The notes: generated by a model from the sequence alone, not told the origin. Numbered from the stretch's first letter, positions 25,027 to 34,280 are shown. The stretch: 37,507 bases of DNA from Balneolaceae bacterium (GCA_003561515.1 PWWL01000290.1:1-37507), one strand, 5' to 3'. Translations and numbers: made by a program.

Positions 25027-25410
25027 TTAATCGGTTTTGAGTGTGCCCTCGCTCTCAAGGATTTCCAGCGTGCCTATGGCGTGCCTCAGGTGCGGTATCA
25101 CGATGCTCCCTCCCACGATAAGCGCCACATTCAGTGCGTCAACAATTTCATCTTTCGATGAACCTGTTTTGGCACACTGTTCGAGGTGGTAGTCGATACA
25201 GTCGTTGCAGCGCAGAACGGCCGATGCCACCAGCCCAAGCAGCTCCTTGGTTTTGCCGGGCAGCGCGCCGTCGCGGTAACTATTGCTGTCGAGATTAAAA
25301 AAACGCTTGATGCCAAGATGGTCCAGCTCCAATACCTTTTCGTTCATTATGGAGCGTTGTTTGCGAAATTCATTAAGTCGATTTGTTTTTGATGCCATAT
25401 TCTGATTCAT
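25027..25410 (-). CDS. carboxymuconolactone decarboxylase / AhpD-like protein
   Basis: 127 residues (or about 106 if the internal ATG before NEKVLELDHLG is used). The core SAVLRCNDCIDYHLEQCAKTGSSKDEIVDALNVAL carries the CxxC...H arrangement of AhpD-like proteins, which act as thiol-disulfide or peroxidase partners. A decarboxylase role is unlikely for this short CxxC form. It is encoded upstream of, and on the same strand as, the MtfA-type gene, 68 bases apart. Confidence 0.88.
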   Translation of the reverse strand: MNQNMASKTNRLNEFRKQRSIMNEKVLELDHLGIKRFFNLDSNSYRDGALPGKTKELLGLVASAVLRCNDCIDYHLEQCAKTGSSKDEIVDALNVALIVGGSIVIPHLRHAIGTLEILESEGTLKTD

Positions 25411-25606
25411 TATGTCAGTTAGTACATTTTGCCAGACCCTGGATACGTTACAATTACAGATGGCTAAACTGAAACTTTCAGGAGTCCGGTTCCATATAAA
25501 GAGATATCTGGTTTTTTTAATGAAATGATTAATAATCGGGTATAAGAGAACGGGTGAAAATCATCCGGGCGGAAAACTGCAATCGGCAATGTAAGCAATT
25601 CATCAC

Positions 25607-27109
25607 GTGTTTTTCAGACAGAATAGTTACAAACACAAACTGGTGGCCATGGGCGATAGTATGGCCCAGGGATTCAAGAACGGAGGTATCTACCGTACCG
25701 ACCTAAGTTTCCCAGCTATATTAGCCAAAGCGATGGGAAATGGGACCGCCTACGAAACTCCATCTTTTACCGCACAGGCAGGAATTCCGGTGAACATGGA
25801 AGTGCTGATTCGCGGTCTTGAAGAGGAGCTTGGCAAAGAAATTACTTTATCAAATACGGTACAGGCGGGCCGCCATGTTTACTCTACCCTTCGGCGTATT
25901 AAATCATACTGGGAAGGGCAGATGAGAGAGTTGAGCGTAGATCGAAACACTCCATACCATTGTCAGGCAGTTTGGGGATTTTCAATCAGCGATTGCTGGC
26001 TGATGCATGAAAAGTTTTGCCGGGAGTTCATTCTTAATAACAGTGCCCGCTACTCTGTATTCAGCGTGCTGCCCGATAACGCCATGTACACTACTGCACG
26101 GCTTGTGCTCAACCCCGCGTTTATGCCGCACTCGGAAGAAAAGTCCATGGTTGATAACGTAAGATTACTGCAGGAAGATGGAGGTATCGAGAACCTGATT
26201 GTCTGCATTGGCCATAACAACATTGTTGGGTCGGTCACAAAACTGAAGATTGAATTTTCGGAGGAAAAAGATCTGAATGCGCCATACCCATTCAGAACAT
26301 GCACCGTGTTCAGGCCGGAGCATTTTGAACAGGAACTTCGAACACTGTACACAAAAATTGCCTCAGAAAATATACGTCGCGTATTTGTGCCCACCATACC
26401 TTACGTAACCATCCCTCCTGCAATTCGCGGGGTAAATCTGGACGGTTCCATTCCTGAATCGGGCTATTTCGATTACTACGCTCGCTTCTGGATCTGGGAC
26501 GAGGATTTTGACCCCGAAAAACACCCGCACCTCACGCGTGAAGATGCAATACTACTCGATCAAATCGTGGATCAATACAATCAGATTATAAGGAAACTTG
26601 CCGATGAGTTTGGTTTCGTTACGGTTCCTGTTGGCAGATTTGTAAGCATTGCCGCACGCAGGCGTCATACCAACGAAAATATTAAGCCCTTTCCTGAAGA
26701 TTTTATTGCCGCACTTAAAAACAATTCCAAAACATCTTTTCTGGTTGGTGAAGACGGGTACCCGAGAATATCGACCGATTACCTGAGAATCGACAGCGAA
26801 ACCGGCAAGATTGACCGCGGCGGAATTTTCAGCCTCGACGGACTCCATCCCAGCACCATTGGCTACGGGCTTGTTGCGAATATGTTCAAGACGTCGATGG
26901 AAAAGCACGGGGTGAAATTCGAACAGCCGATCGACTGGGATTTTGTGATTGAAAACGAAACGCTGGTCACCGATCCGCCCGCGCTGATGCACAACCTCAG
27001 GCTTTTACTGCGCGTGCTTGCCCTCGGCAACCAGGAACGGGTGATGCTGATCGGAAAGAATCTGCTTCAGCAAATGGTGGAGGCATTTTCTTCAAGGCCG
27101 GAAGTGTAA
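25607..27109 (+). CDS. GDSL/SGNH-type hydrolase
   Basis: 500 residues from a GTG start; an ATG at residue 15 would cut into the catalytic block. Block I is VAMGDSMAQGF (nucleophile Ser18 in GDSM). Block III is CIGHNNIVGSV (GxN). Block V is DGLHPSTIGYGLVANMF with the catalytic Asp and His. All four hallmark blocks are thus present. The protein is much longer than small SGNH esterases and has no signal peptide, so it is a cytosolic large-form member. Substrate is unknown. It ends 6 bases from the stop of the convergent TlpA-like gene. Confidence 0.82.
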   Translation: MFFRQNSYKHKLVAMGDSMAQGFKNGGIYRTDLSFPAILAKAMGNGTAYETPSFTAQAGIPVNMEVLIRGLEEELGKEITLSNTVQAGRHVYSTLRRIKSYWEGQMRELSVDRNTPYHCQAVWGFSISDCWLMHEKFCREFILNNSARYSVFSVLPDNAMYTTARLVLNPAFMPHSEEKSMVDNVRLLQEDGGIENLIVCIGHNNIVGSVTKLKIEFSEEKDLNAPYPFRTCTVFRPEHFEQELRTLYTKIASENIRRVFVPTIPYVTIPPAIRGVNLDGSIPESGYFDYYARFWIWDEDFDPEKHPHLTREDAILLDQIVDQYNQIIRKLADEFGFVTVPVGRFVSIAARRRHTNENIKPFPEDFIAALKNNSKTSFLVGEDGYPRISTDYLRIDSETGKIDRGGIFSLDGLHPSTIGYGLVANMFKTSMEKHGVKFEQPIDWDFVIENETLVTDPPALMHNLRLLLRVLALGNQERVMLIGKNLLQQMVEAFSSRPEV

Positions 27110-27115
27110 CCGACT

Positions 27116-28132
27116 TCAGTCCATTTTTTCTTCCAGAAGCCCGCTTATTGTGGTTACCATCTCCTCCCGCCTCAAATCGCGTGCTGCTATGTAACCGTCA
27201 GGGTCTATCAGGTACATCCTCGGAATGCCTGAAACATTGTAAAGCCGGTTTATTCCACCGCTCCAGCCCTCCTCAACGTAGATCTGGGGCCAGCCCATCT
27301 CTCTTTCACTGATAAACTCCCGCAGGGTTTCCTCGTCACGGTCAATGGAGATACCCACAATTCTTAACCCTGAATCTCCATACATATCATCCATTTCTTT
27401 GAGATACGGAATTTCAGGGATGCATGGCCCACACCATGTTGCCCAAAACTCAAGCAGCACGTATTCACCCCTCAGCTCCGAAAGCGTGATCTCCTGGCCA
27501 TTTAGGTCAGTCGCTGTAAAGTCGGGGGCTTCCTGCCCGATATTCAGGGATTCCAGTTCATGCAAGAAACCAAGTCCCTGGTTCACGTGAAATTCGCTTG
27601 CATCCAGTTCCACGAGTTGCCTTGCAACTTCCACAGATTCCTCTTCAGGACCGTCCATACGGCTATTAGCCCTAAGAAAAACAAGCAAAGCCTCTGATCG
27701 CCCCCTAGGCTCCCTAAGATTTTTTTTCAGGTAACGAATTAAATCCAGGTGCTCTTCTCCACTCAGCTCTTCATCTCTCGCGTAGATATTTCCAATAAAT
27801 ACAACGATCCTGCTCCATGCTTTAGAATCATAAGACAGTCCTGAAATACTTTCCTGCAGGTACGCAGCCTCCCCGGTGTTGCCCCACATCATAAATGCAG
27901 ATTGAATAGCGTTCAGACCCGTATCCGTTTCACCTTCTTCCAGGAAGTATTCATAGAATTCGAGGGCGTACTTTTTTTGAAGGCTGTCGCTCATCTCCGA
28001 TTCACGGATCTCCTGCCACGCACCTCCCATATATTCTTCAAAAGTTGAATCGGAAACAGCCCGGTTATTTTGAGCCTGCAACCCGGTTGACAAAAGCAGA
28101 CAAGCAAGAGTGGTGCTCAGAAATATTTTCAT
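27116..28132 (-). CDS. TlpA-like thioredoxin-fold protein (exported)
   Basis: 338 residues. A signal peptide (MKIFLSTTLACLLLSTGLQAQ) is followed by a helical N-terminal region (about 25-195), then a C-terminal thioredoxin domain with GQEAPDFTATDLNGQEITLS, the active site FWATWCGPCIPEIPYL and GIPRMYLIDPDGYI (cis-Pro loop). This is the AhpC-TSA/TlpA/ResA pattern: a periplasmic thiol-disulfide reductase for cytochrome or other protein maturation. It is followed upstream (on its strand) by the haem enzyme gene, which could hint at a haem or cytochrome link, though they are 58 bases apart. Confidence 0.88.
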   Translation of the reverse strand: MKIFLSTTLACLLLSTGLQAQNNRAVSDSTFEEYMGGAWQEIRESEMSDSLQKKYALEFYEYFLEEGETDTGLNAIQSAFMMWGNTGEAAYLQESISGLSYDSKAWSRIVVFIGNIYARDEELSGEEHLDLIRYLKKNLREPRGRSEALLVFLRANSRMDGPEEESVEVARQLVELDASEFHVNQGLGFLHELESLNIGQEAPDFTATDLNGQEITLSELRGEYVLLEFWATWCGPCIPEIPYLKEMDDMYGDSGLRIVGISIDRDEETLREFISEREMGWPQIYVEEGWSGGINRLYNVSGIPRMYLIDPDGYIAARDLRREEMVTTISGLLEEKMD

Positions 28133-28190
28133 ATTATCCTGATGATACTGTTTTCATTAACTTCTCAACAAAATAGAAAAGCTGGCCTAT

Positions 28191-29531
28191 TTACAAAATC
28201 TCACCGGCCAGTGACAATCCGTTTTTGATGCAGTCGGGCACGGAAATTCCATCTCTGAAATTTCCTGCAAAGCGCAATCCGGGGTTTCTCTCTTCGATAC
28301 TCTTTAGCGTATCCAGAACTTCATCATATCCCACATGGTAGTTCGGTATGGAATTGGGCCAGTAAACGAGATCTTTATATATGGCCTCCCCTTTCAGCCC
28401 AATCAGGTCCCGCAAATCCTCTTCAGCCAGTTTCAACAGTTCCTCTCCTTCCTTGTCGGCGATCTCCGGCTGACGACCGCCACCCATAAATACTGTTAGC
28501 AGATGCGCATTATCCGGTGCCCGGCCATGAAACAGCGTGGATGAAAAAAGTGCGCCGAGAATGTTTCTGTTCTCCTTATCAGGAACCAAAAAACCAAAGC
28601 CATCCAGCGGATGTGCGATGTCTTCTTTCTTGTAACCCAGCAGCAATACCGAAAGCCGAGGATAATTTGCACTTTGAAGGCTTTTCAGCTCAGAACCGTT
28701 AACCGGCAATAAATCTTCTGTCCATTTATACAGAGGAATCGTAAAAATGACATCATCAAATGGACCGAAGCTTCCCATTTGAGTGAGAACGGTCCATTGA
28801 TCATCACTTTGTTCTATACCGGTAATTTCGTGATTCAAACGAAGATCATTCAGCTTCTCTGCAATGGTTTTGGGAAGCACCTGCATGCCATTTCCAAATG
28901 AGATGAGCTGTCTAGCAGTAACACCCCGATTTTTCCGCTCTTTTTTACCAAACAGAGCCCCGCGTATCAGTGACCCATACCTTTGTTCCATATGGTCCAT
29001 CGCAGGAAATGCGTGCCTGAGCGATAGTTCTTCAGGGCGTCCGGCAAAGATTCCCGCCACAAACGGGTTTATTGCATAATCGAGAAACTCCTTTCCAAGG
29101 CGGCGTTCCGTAAAACCGGCAACGGTCTGATCCCTGTTTTTGCTTCGGGAAATAAAGGGCTCTTTTAAAAATCTTAGCTTTGCCTTTGTGGAAAAGAGCC
29201 CTGTCATTAAAGCTTTTGTTAAGGACACAGGCAGAGGCTCGAGCTTTCCGTCTTTCACAATAAACCGCTTGTTTGCCTCCTTGTTTGCAATCACTTTTTC
29301 ACCGGCAAGGCCAAGAGAATCAATAAACTCTGCTACGCTTCTATCCTTTAGCAAAAGAGTGTTGGGGCCATATTCCGCCAGCCAGCCCTTTTCTTTTACA
29401 GATTTGATGGAACCTCCGGGCTCTCCTTTTCTCTCAAAAACGGTAACAGCTGCTCCCCGTTCCTCAAGCTTAAGTGCCGAAGTGAGCCCTGTGATTCCTG
29501 CGCCAGCAATGGCAATCCGTCTGTCTGTCAA
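28191..29531 (-). CDS. hemG: protoporphyrinogen oxidase (HemY type)
   Basis: 446 residues. FAD-binding N-terminus IAIAGAGITGLTSALKLEERGAAVTVFERKGEPGGSI, then AEYGPNTLLL, RLGKEFLDYAINPFVAGIFAGRPEELS and LRFAGNFRDGISVPDCIKNG near the C-terminus. These are the marks of oxygen-dependent or menaquinone-linked PPOX of the HemY/HemG family, oxidising protoporphyrinogen IX or coproporphyrinogen III in haem synthesis. It diverges from the TonB receptor across 141 bases with two metal-operator-like sites, so both genes may respond to iron. The symbol varies between naming systems (hemG/hemY). Confidence 0.93.
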   Translation of the reverse strand: MTDRRIAIAGAGITGLTSALKLEERGAAVTVFERKGEPGGSIKSVKEKGWLAEYGPNTLLLKDRSVAEFIDSLGLAGEKVIANKEANKRFIVKDGKLEPLPVSLTKALMTGLFSTKAKLRFLKEPFISRSKNRDQTVAGFTERRLGKEFLDYAINPFVAGIFAGRPEELSLRHAFPAMDHMEQRYGSLIRGALFGKKERKNRGVTARQLISFGNGMQVLPKTIAEKLNDLRLNHEITGIEQSDDQWTVLTQMGSFGPFDDVIFTIPLYKWTEDLLPVNGSELKSLQSANYPRLSVLLLGYKKEDIAHPLDGFGFLVPDKENRNILGALFSSTLFHGRAPDNAHLLTVFMGGGRQPEIADKEGEELLKLAEEDLRDLIGLKGEAIYKDLVYWPNSIPNYHVGYDEVLDTLKSIEERNPGLRFAGNFRDGISVPDCIKNGLSLAGEIL

Positions 29532-29576
29532 TGGGTTAAATATTTGGTAATAAATCTTTACTGTTCGGAAATCTAA

Positions 29577-29593
29577 TTTAGAATGTATCTAAA
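29577..29593. promoter_or_regulatory. DtxR/MntR-type operator 1
   Basis: The perfect dyad TTTAGA-ATGTA-TCTAAA resembles known MntR and DtxR-family operators (two half-sites around a 5-base centre). It lies 46 bases before the hemG start and 80 before the receptor start. The likely ligand is the DtxR-family protein encoded at 32912-33571. Confidence 0.7.
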
Positions 29594-29625
29594 TAATGGT
29601 TGGCTTTATTAGAGCAGACTCTTAA

Positions 29626-29642
29626 TTTAGACTCATTCTAAA
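29626..29642. promoter_or_regulatory. DtxR/MntR-type operator 2
   Basis: The second perfect dyad, TTTAGA-CTCAT-TCTAAA, is 49 bases (centre to centre) from the first and 31 bases before the receptor start codon. Two sites with identical half-sites and different centres argue against chance. Confidence 0.7.
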
Positions 29643-29672
29643 CAAGACATCGTCCCAACTAACATAACCGAA

Positions 29673-31934
29673 ATGATTACCGCATCGTTACCAAAAATAG
29701 CTCTTTTTTATTTCATATCATTGCTGACTGCCGGCAGCCTTTATGCACATCAAAATAACCCCGTACCGGCCGATACAACCGATGGCATTGATGAAATTCT
29801 TCTTGAACGGATTACAGTCGTTGGAAATCCTGTCTGGATTAGCCGTATTCCCGGTGCTGCCAGTTATGTGAATGCTCAACAGCTCCGCAAGCAGGGATAT
29901 AGCGATATTAATCGTGTTCTTCGCTCGGTAAGCGGAGTTAATATCCAGGAAGAGGACGGGTTTGGCCTTCGTCCAAATATCGGGCTTCGCGGTACGGGTG
30001 TTGAGCGCAGCACCAAAGTGAATATTATGGAGGATGGAATTCTGGCGGCACCTGCCCCCTATTCTGCCCCGGCAGCGTATTACTTCCCCAACATCGCACG
30101 AATTCACTCCGTAGAGGTGAGGAAAGGGTCCTCTCAAATCAAATACGGACCCAACACCACAGGCGGTGCCATAAACATGATCTCAACACCGATTCCCACC
30201 GAAATGTCGGGGCGGGCGGAGTTCAGCATCGGCGAACGAAGTTCAAATAAGCTCTATGCCAACTTCGGAAACCGGACCGAGCGATTCGGATACCTGATTG
30301 AAGTTCTCAATATGAGCGACGACGGTTTCAAACAGCTCGACAACGGCGGCAACACCGGTTTCGACATCCGCGATATCATGGGCAAGTTCATGGTGAGATC
30401 CTCAGCCGACGCCTCTGTGTATCAGCGACTCGAGCTCAAACTGGGCTATAACGATCAAACCTCCGACGAAACGTATCTCGGTCTGAGCCGTGCAGACTTC
30501 AACAACACGCCATTCCGGCGCTATGCGGCTTCGCAGCTCGACCAAATCAATACCGAGCACACACAGTTTCACCTTCGTCACTTTGCTCTCTTTTCAGACA
30601 GGGTTGACCTGACCTCCACCCTCTACAGAAATGATTTTTCCCGTGAGTGGTACAAGCTTCACGACCTCAGAACATCCGTGGATGGCATCAATACCGGAAA
30701 CCTTGCGCAGATTCTGCAAAACCCCGAAGCCAACGCCACAGAGTTTGGCTATCTCAGGGGACTCGACAGCCCCGATGATGCCCTGAATGTACGAAGTAAC
30801 AACCGTGTGTATTACTCTCAGGGAATAGAGTCGATTCTGGGCGTTAACTTTGATCTCGGCGGAGCAAGCAACCAGGTTGAGTTTGGCGTCAGACTCCACC
30901 AGGATGAAGAAGACCGATTTCAGTTCCAGGATTTCTACCGCATGGAAAATGGAAGCATGGTATTGACAACTTCGGGTGCTCCAGGTTCCCAGGCCAACCG
31001 GGTAGGATCTGCAACTGCCCTTTCGATCTTTGTTCAGGATAAAATCCGCCTCGATCGCTGGACCTTCACACCAGGTATGCGTTTCGAGAATATCTGGTTC
31101 AGCAACAGAAACTTTGGAACCGGCGACCCTGAAAGAACCGGTATGAATCTGAATGAGTCTGACTATTCGGTATCCGTGTTTGTACCGGGCGCCGGCCTTA
31201 CTTTCCGGGCAACGGATAATCTGACCCTGATCGGCGGCGTTCACCGCGGCTTCTCACCGCCGAGTCCGTCTTCAGCCAGTGAAACCCGTTCCGAACTCAG
31301 CATAAACACGGAACTCGGCATGCGCTGGGCAAACGCTGCATTTAATGCAGAGCTGATCGGATTCTTCAACAACTACAGCAATCTGCTTGGTTCAGATCTT
31401 GCCGCTGGAGGCGGTGCAGGTACCACCGATCAGTTCAACGCAGGAAAAGTTCGCGTTACAGGGTTCGAATTCTCGACCATGACCGATTTTGCGGAACTGT
31501 TTCAGATTTCCAACATCGCGCTGCCATTTAACCTGAATTACACCTTCACCGATGCAAGGTTTCGGTCAGACTTTTCGAGCAGCTTCGGTCCCTGGGGCGA
31601 TGTTGAATCGGGTGATGAAATTCCCTTCATTCCAAGGCACCAGCTCAATACCGGGCTCTCTCTTAATGTGAATGCGTTCAGCCTGAACCTCAACTCTGTG
31701 TACTCGCCCAGAATGAGAACAGCCGCCGGCAGCGGCTCCATTCAGGATGAATTCAGCACCGACAGCTACTTCCTGCTCGACCTGAGTTCATCATACGGAA
31801 TCAGCAGCAATGTTGACCTGTTCATGAATGTGAGAAACCTGCTCGACGAAACCTACATTGTGTCGGACAGGCCTGCCGGTGTGCGGCCCGGATTACCGAG
31901 AACCATGATGGGCGGGCTTCGGTTTACTCTCTGA
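29673..31934 (+). CDS. TonB-dependent outer-membrane receptor (FecA-like)
   Basis: 753 residues. A signal peptide (cleaved near LYAHQ) is followed by the plug domain (about 45-175: VNAQQLRKQGYSDINRVLRS, VSGVNIQEEDGFGLRPNIGL, RGTGVERSTKVNIMEDGI, VEVRKGSSQIKYGPNTTGGAINMIS) and a long beta-barrel ending in RFTL, with the late ...NLLDETYIVSDRPAGVRPGLPRT motif. This is the FecA-side receptor pattern, taking up ferric siderophores or citrate-type complexes with TonB energy. The two operators upstream suggest iron-dependent repression. A terminator follows. Confidence 0.9.
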   Translation: MITASLPKIALFYFISLLTAGSLYAHQNNPVPADTTDGIDEILLERITVVGNPVWISRIPGAASYVNAQQLRKQGYSDINRVLRSVSGVNIQEEDGFGLRPNIGLRGTGVERSTKVNIMEDGILAAPAPYSAPAAYYFPNIARIHSVEVRKGSSQIKYGPNTTGGAINMISTPIPTEMSGRAEFSIGERSSNKLYANFGNRTERFGYLIEVLNMSDDGFKQLDNGGNTGFDIRDIMGKFMVRSSADASVYQRLELKLGYNDQTSDETYLGLSRADFNNTPFRRYAASQLDQINTEHTQFHLRHFALFSDRVDLTSTLYRNDFSREWYKLHDLRTSVDGINTGNLAQILQNPEANATEFGYLRGLDSPDDALNVRSNNRVYYSQGIESILGVNFDLGGASNQVEFGVRLHQDEEDRFQFQDFYRMENGSMVLTTSGAPGSQANRVGSATALSIFVQDKIRLDRWTFTPGMRFENIWFSNRNFGTGDPERTGMNLNESDYSVSVFVPGAGLTFRATDNLTLIGGVHRGFSPPSPSSASETRSELSINTELGMRWANAAFNAELIGFFNNYSNLLGSDLAAGGGAGTTDQFNAGKVRVTGFEFSTMTDFAELFQISNIALPFNLNYTFTDARFRSDFSSSFGPWGDVESGDEIPFIPRHQLNTGLSLNVNAFSLNLNSVYSPRMRTAAGSGSIQDEFSTDSYFLLDLSSSYGISSNVDLFMNVRNLLDETYIVSDRPAGVRPGLPRTMMGGLRFTL

Positions 31935-31960
31935 TTATTTTTCCAGATTCCAATACCATG

Positions 31961-31999
31961 CGCCCCGGTTCGGCTTAACTCAGCCCGGGGTGATTTTTT
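31961..31999 (+). terminator. Rho-independent terminator after the TonB receptor
   Basis: CCCCGG (31963-31968) with CGGGG (31986-31990) and an inner GGC/GCC pair form a GC-rich stem, followed after three bases by six T. It lies about 30 bases after the receptor stop codon. Confidence 0.8.
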
Positions 32000-32069
32000 C
32001 GTTCTATTTTACCTTTCTTATCTCTGATACAGTGGTTACCTTCTCATCCCACTTATAAGTAACAATCAC

Positions 32070-32903
32070 ATGAGGATATCAGTACTGGGATGCGGCTGGC
32101 TGGGCTTCCCTCTCGCGCAGCATTTAATTACGGAAGGCTATACCGTTAAGGGTTCTACAACATCACCAGAAAAAGTAAATCTATTAGAGCAGGCAGGGAT
32201 TGAGGCTTTTTTAATCAAGCTTCCCGACGCACTTGATTCGGCCAATTCTGATTTAGCCTCTCTCCTTGAAACGGATATTCTGTTTCTGAATATCCCACCA
32301 TCGAGAGGGCGTGCTGAAAAGGTGGACTCCTATCCGAAACTTATCAAGCGCATTGCGGATAAGGCTGCTGAAGCAGGCGTATCGTGGATTATTTTTGCAA
32401 GCTCAACTTCCGTGTATAGCGAAACTGGCGGATTGACCTATGAGGTTGATGCCAAAAAGGGTCAGGCTTCAAGGCCATCGGGCGAAGCTGTACTCGAGGC
32501 GGAAGAGTTTATCGCCTCTTCAGGCAACGATTACACCATTCTCAGATTTGGCGGTCTTTATGGATATGGCCGGCATCCCGTGAAATATCTGAGCGGGAAA
32601 AAAGGCCTGAACGGAGCTTCGAAGCCGGTTAACCTTGTGCATCAAACCGACTGTATACGGGTAGTGGATCTGGTGATCAGTCAAAAAAAGAGAAGTGACA
32701 TTTACAACGTGGTTTCGGATGGGCATCCTCCCCGAAAAGAGTTCTACGAATCGGCTGCCCGGTATTATGGAATGCCGCTTCCTCAATTTAATAGTAATGA
32801 GGACAAAGATGAGAGCGACTATCGGGTTGTATCGAACGCAAAGTTGAAGAAAGATTTGAGCTTTGAATTTACTTATCCCAACCCGATGGACCATACCCCC
32901 TGA
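32070..32903 (+). CDS. NAD(P)-dependent epimerase/dehydratase-like protein (YeeZ type)
   Basis: 277 residues. An N-terminal Rossmann motif MRISVLGCGWLGFPLAQHL is followed by ILFLNIPPSRG, WIIFASSTSVYSETGG and YTILRFGGLYGYGRHP, the usual series of the extended SDR group that includes YeeZ. Substrate unknown. It is convergent with the DtxR-family gene, whose stop lies 8 bases away, so the two genes share no terminator space. Confidence 0.85.
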   Translation: MRISVLGCGWLGFPLAQHLITEGYTVKGSTTSPEKVNLLEQAGIEAFLIKLPDALDSANSDLASLLETDILFLNIPPSRGRAEKVDSYPKLIKRIADKAAEAGVSWIIFASSTSVYSETGGLTYEVDAKKGQASRPSGEAVLEAEEFIASSGNDYTILRFGGLYGYGRHPVKYLSGKKGLNGASKPVNLVHQTDCIRVVDLVISQKKRSDIYNVVSDGHPPRKEFYESAARYYGMPLPQFNSNEDKDESDYRVVSNAKLKKDLSFEFTYPNPMDHTP

Positions 32904-32911
32904 TCGGTAAA

Positions 32912-33571
32912 CTACTCAACAACTACTACAAGACTTTCAGCCACTTTTCTTCCTACAGACAGGGTCTTATTCTCTAATTGGAGGGTAAGCGGACCTTCGA
33001 AGGGCTCTCTGTTTACTATTTTAACCTTTACGCCGGGAATGAGCCCCTGCTTTTCCAGGTACCTGAGCAGCTCCGGGTTTTGATCCGTTACCCGATGGAT
33101 GACACACGATTCATGATCATCGACTTTAACCAGCGGAAAGGACTTCACGACGGGCATTTTTCCATCCTTGCTTGGTATTGGATCGCCATGGGGATCGAAG
33201 GCCGGATCATTGAGTAGTTCGGCTATTCTGTCTTCAAACTGTTCCGAAATATGGTGTTCAAGCTTTTCAGCCTCATCATGAACTTCGTCCCATGAGTATC
33301 CCATTACTTCTTTGAGATAGAGCTCGAGCAATCTGTGATGGCGAATAATCTCAAGGGCAATTTTTTCTCCGGAATCGGTGAGAGTTGTCCCATAATACGA
33401 CTCATAATTCACCAGACCCATATCAGCAAGGCGTTTTACCATGTTGGTAACAGAAGCCCCGGCCACTCCCAGTTCGTCTGCCAGCCTGGAAGTTGTAACA
33501 CCACCATCAATTTCTTTCTCAAGCTTGTAAATGGCTTTCAAGTAATCTTCTACAGATTGGCTTCTTGACAT
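32912..33571 (-). CDS. DtxR/MntR-family metal-dependent repressor
   Basis: 219 residues. The N-terminal winged helix (about 5-65: VEDYLKAIYKLEKE, LADELGVAGASVTNMVKRLADMGLV) binds DNA. The dimerisation and metal domain (70-140) has EIIRHHRLLELYL and EAEKLEHHISEQFEDRI. The C-terminal FeoA-like SH3 domain (about 145-219) ends in VGRKVAESLVVVVE. Metal ligands look mixed: Asp9 and the EAEKLEHH glutamate follow MntR rather than DtxR (Met10, Cys102), while Lys12 replaces the MntR glutamate. So Mn2+ or Fe2+ response cannot be decided. It probably controls the hemG/receptor operators 3.3 kb away. No operator was seen before its own gene. Confidence 0.92.
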   Translation of the reverse strand: MSRSQSVEDYLKAIYKLEKEIDGGVTTSRLADELGVAGASVTNMVKRLADMGLVNYESYYGTTLTDSGEKIALEIIRHHRLLELYLKEVMGYSWDEVHDEAEKLEHHISEQFEDRIAELLNDPAFDPHGDPIPSKDGKMPVVKSFPLVKVDDHESCVIHRVTDQNPELLRYLEKQGLIPGVKVKIVNREPFEGPLTLQLENKTLSVGRKVAESLVVVVE

Positions 33572-33602
33572 CGATACTGAATAGAGTGGTTATGGATACG
33601 TG

Positions 33603-34097
33603 CTACCTTTCGATGAATTCCTGAAATGTCTGGCTTAGAAAGGCGTCACTACCAACAAAATTCAGTAATTGCGAAAACGTTTCCGATTCGATGTAGCCGG
33701 GTTGTTTTCCAATAATAGAGCCTTCACTATTCAGGAAATAGGTTGTGGGTATGCTTTCATTTTCAAGTGCCCGGGCAAATTGTGTTTCGGTCATTTCATG
33801 GCCCATAAAACGTACCAGTTCATCCGACTCAATATTAATCTGAACCCAGATAAAGTGATCCGATATGGCCTGAACAACGGTGCTGTCTTTATAAACCTGC
33901 GATTGCATTCTCTGGCAGTATGGACACCACTCGGCATAGACATCAATAAGAACCTTTTTCCCGTTCTCCGATGCAAGGTTCATGGCCTGCTCAAGCGATA
34001 CCGGCACTGTTTCATTTTCACTGCTCTGCGCATCAGCATGAGTACATGCAACAACAAACAGAAAAATTGATGTAAATAATAGCGTTGAATATTTCAT
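33603..34097 (-). CDS. exported thioredoxin-like protein
   Basis: 164 residues. The N-terminus MKYSTLLFTSIFLFVVACTH is a signal peptide with a possible lipobox VVAC (Cys18), so it may be a lipoprotein. The thioredoxin fold follows: VLIDVYAEWCPYCQRMQ (CPYC active site), an insertion, then IPTTYFLNSEGSIIGKQPGY with the cis-Pro (IPTT). The pattern resembles SoxW/DsbD-gamma-like reductases that act on periplasmic disulfides. It is the first gene downstream of the large phosphatase on that strand. Confidence 0.85.
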   Translation of the reverse strand: MKYSTLLFTSIFLFVVACTHADAQSSENETVPVSLEQAMNLASENGKKVLIDVYAEWCPYCQRMQSQVYKDSTVVQAISDHFIWVQINIESDELVRFMGHEMTETQFARALENESIPTTYFLNSEGSIIGKQPGYIESETFSQLLNFVGSDAFLSQTFQEFIER

Positions 34098-34126
34098 AAT
34101 GATTAAAATAACGAACTTCTCTTAAA

Positions 34127-34280
34127 TTATTATAACGCGTTTAGTGGTTAAAAGACCTTAAAGCGTCCGTAGGTCCTTTAAGCGTCTATTTGCCAACGAA
34201 ATCGTAACGATTGAAGGACTTTCGCTTCGCTACAGACGCTTCAATGTTACTTATTAAATCAACCGCTCAACGCGTTATTA
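34127..34280. repeat. long imperfect dyad between the thioredoxin-like and phosphatase genes
   Basis: The left arm TATAACGCGTTTAGTGGTT (34132-34150) pairs imperfectly with the right arm AACCGCTCAACGCGTTAT (34259-34276), and inside AAAGCGTC pairs with GACGCTT. The total is about 150 bases, overlapping the last codons of the phosphatase gene. It could fold as a long hairpin. Its ATAAC/GTTAT ends recall the attC-like dyads at 1.9-4.7 kb, but no cassette structure is visible here. Confidence 0.5.
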
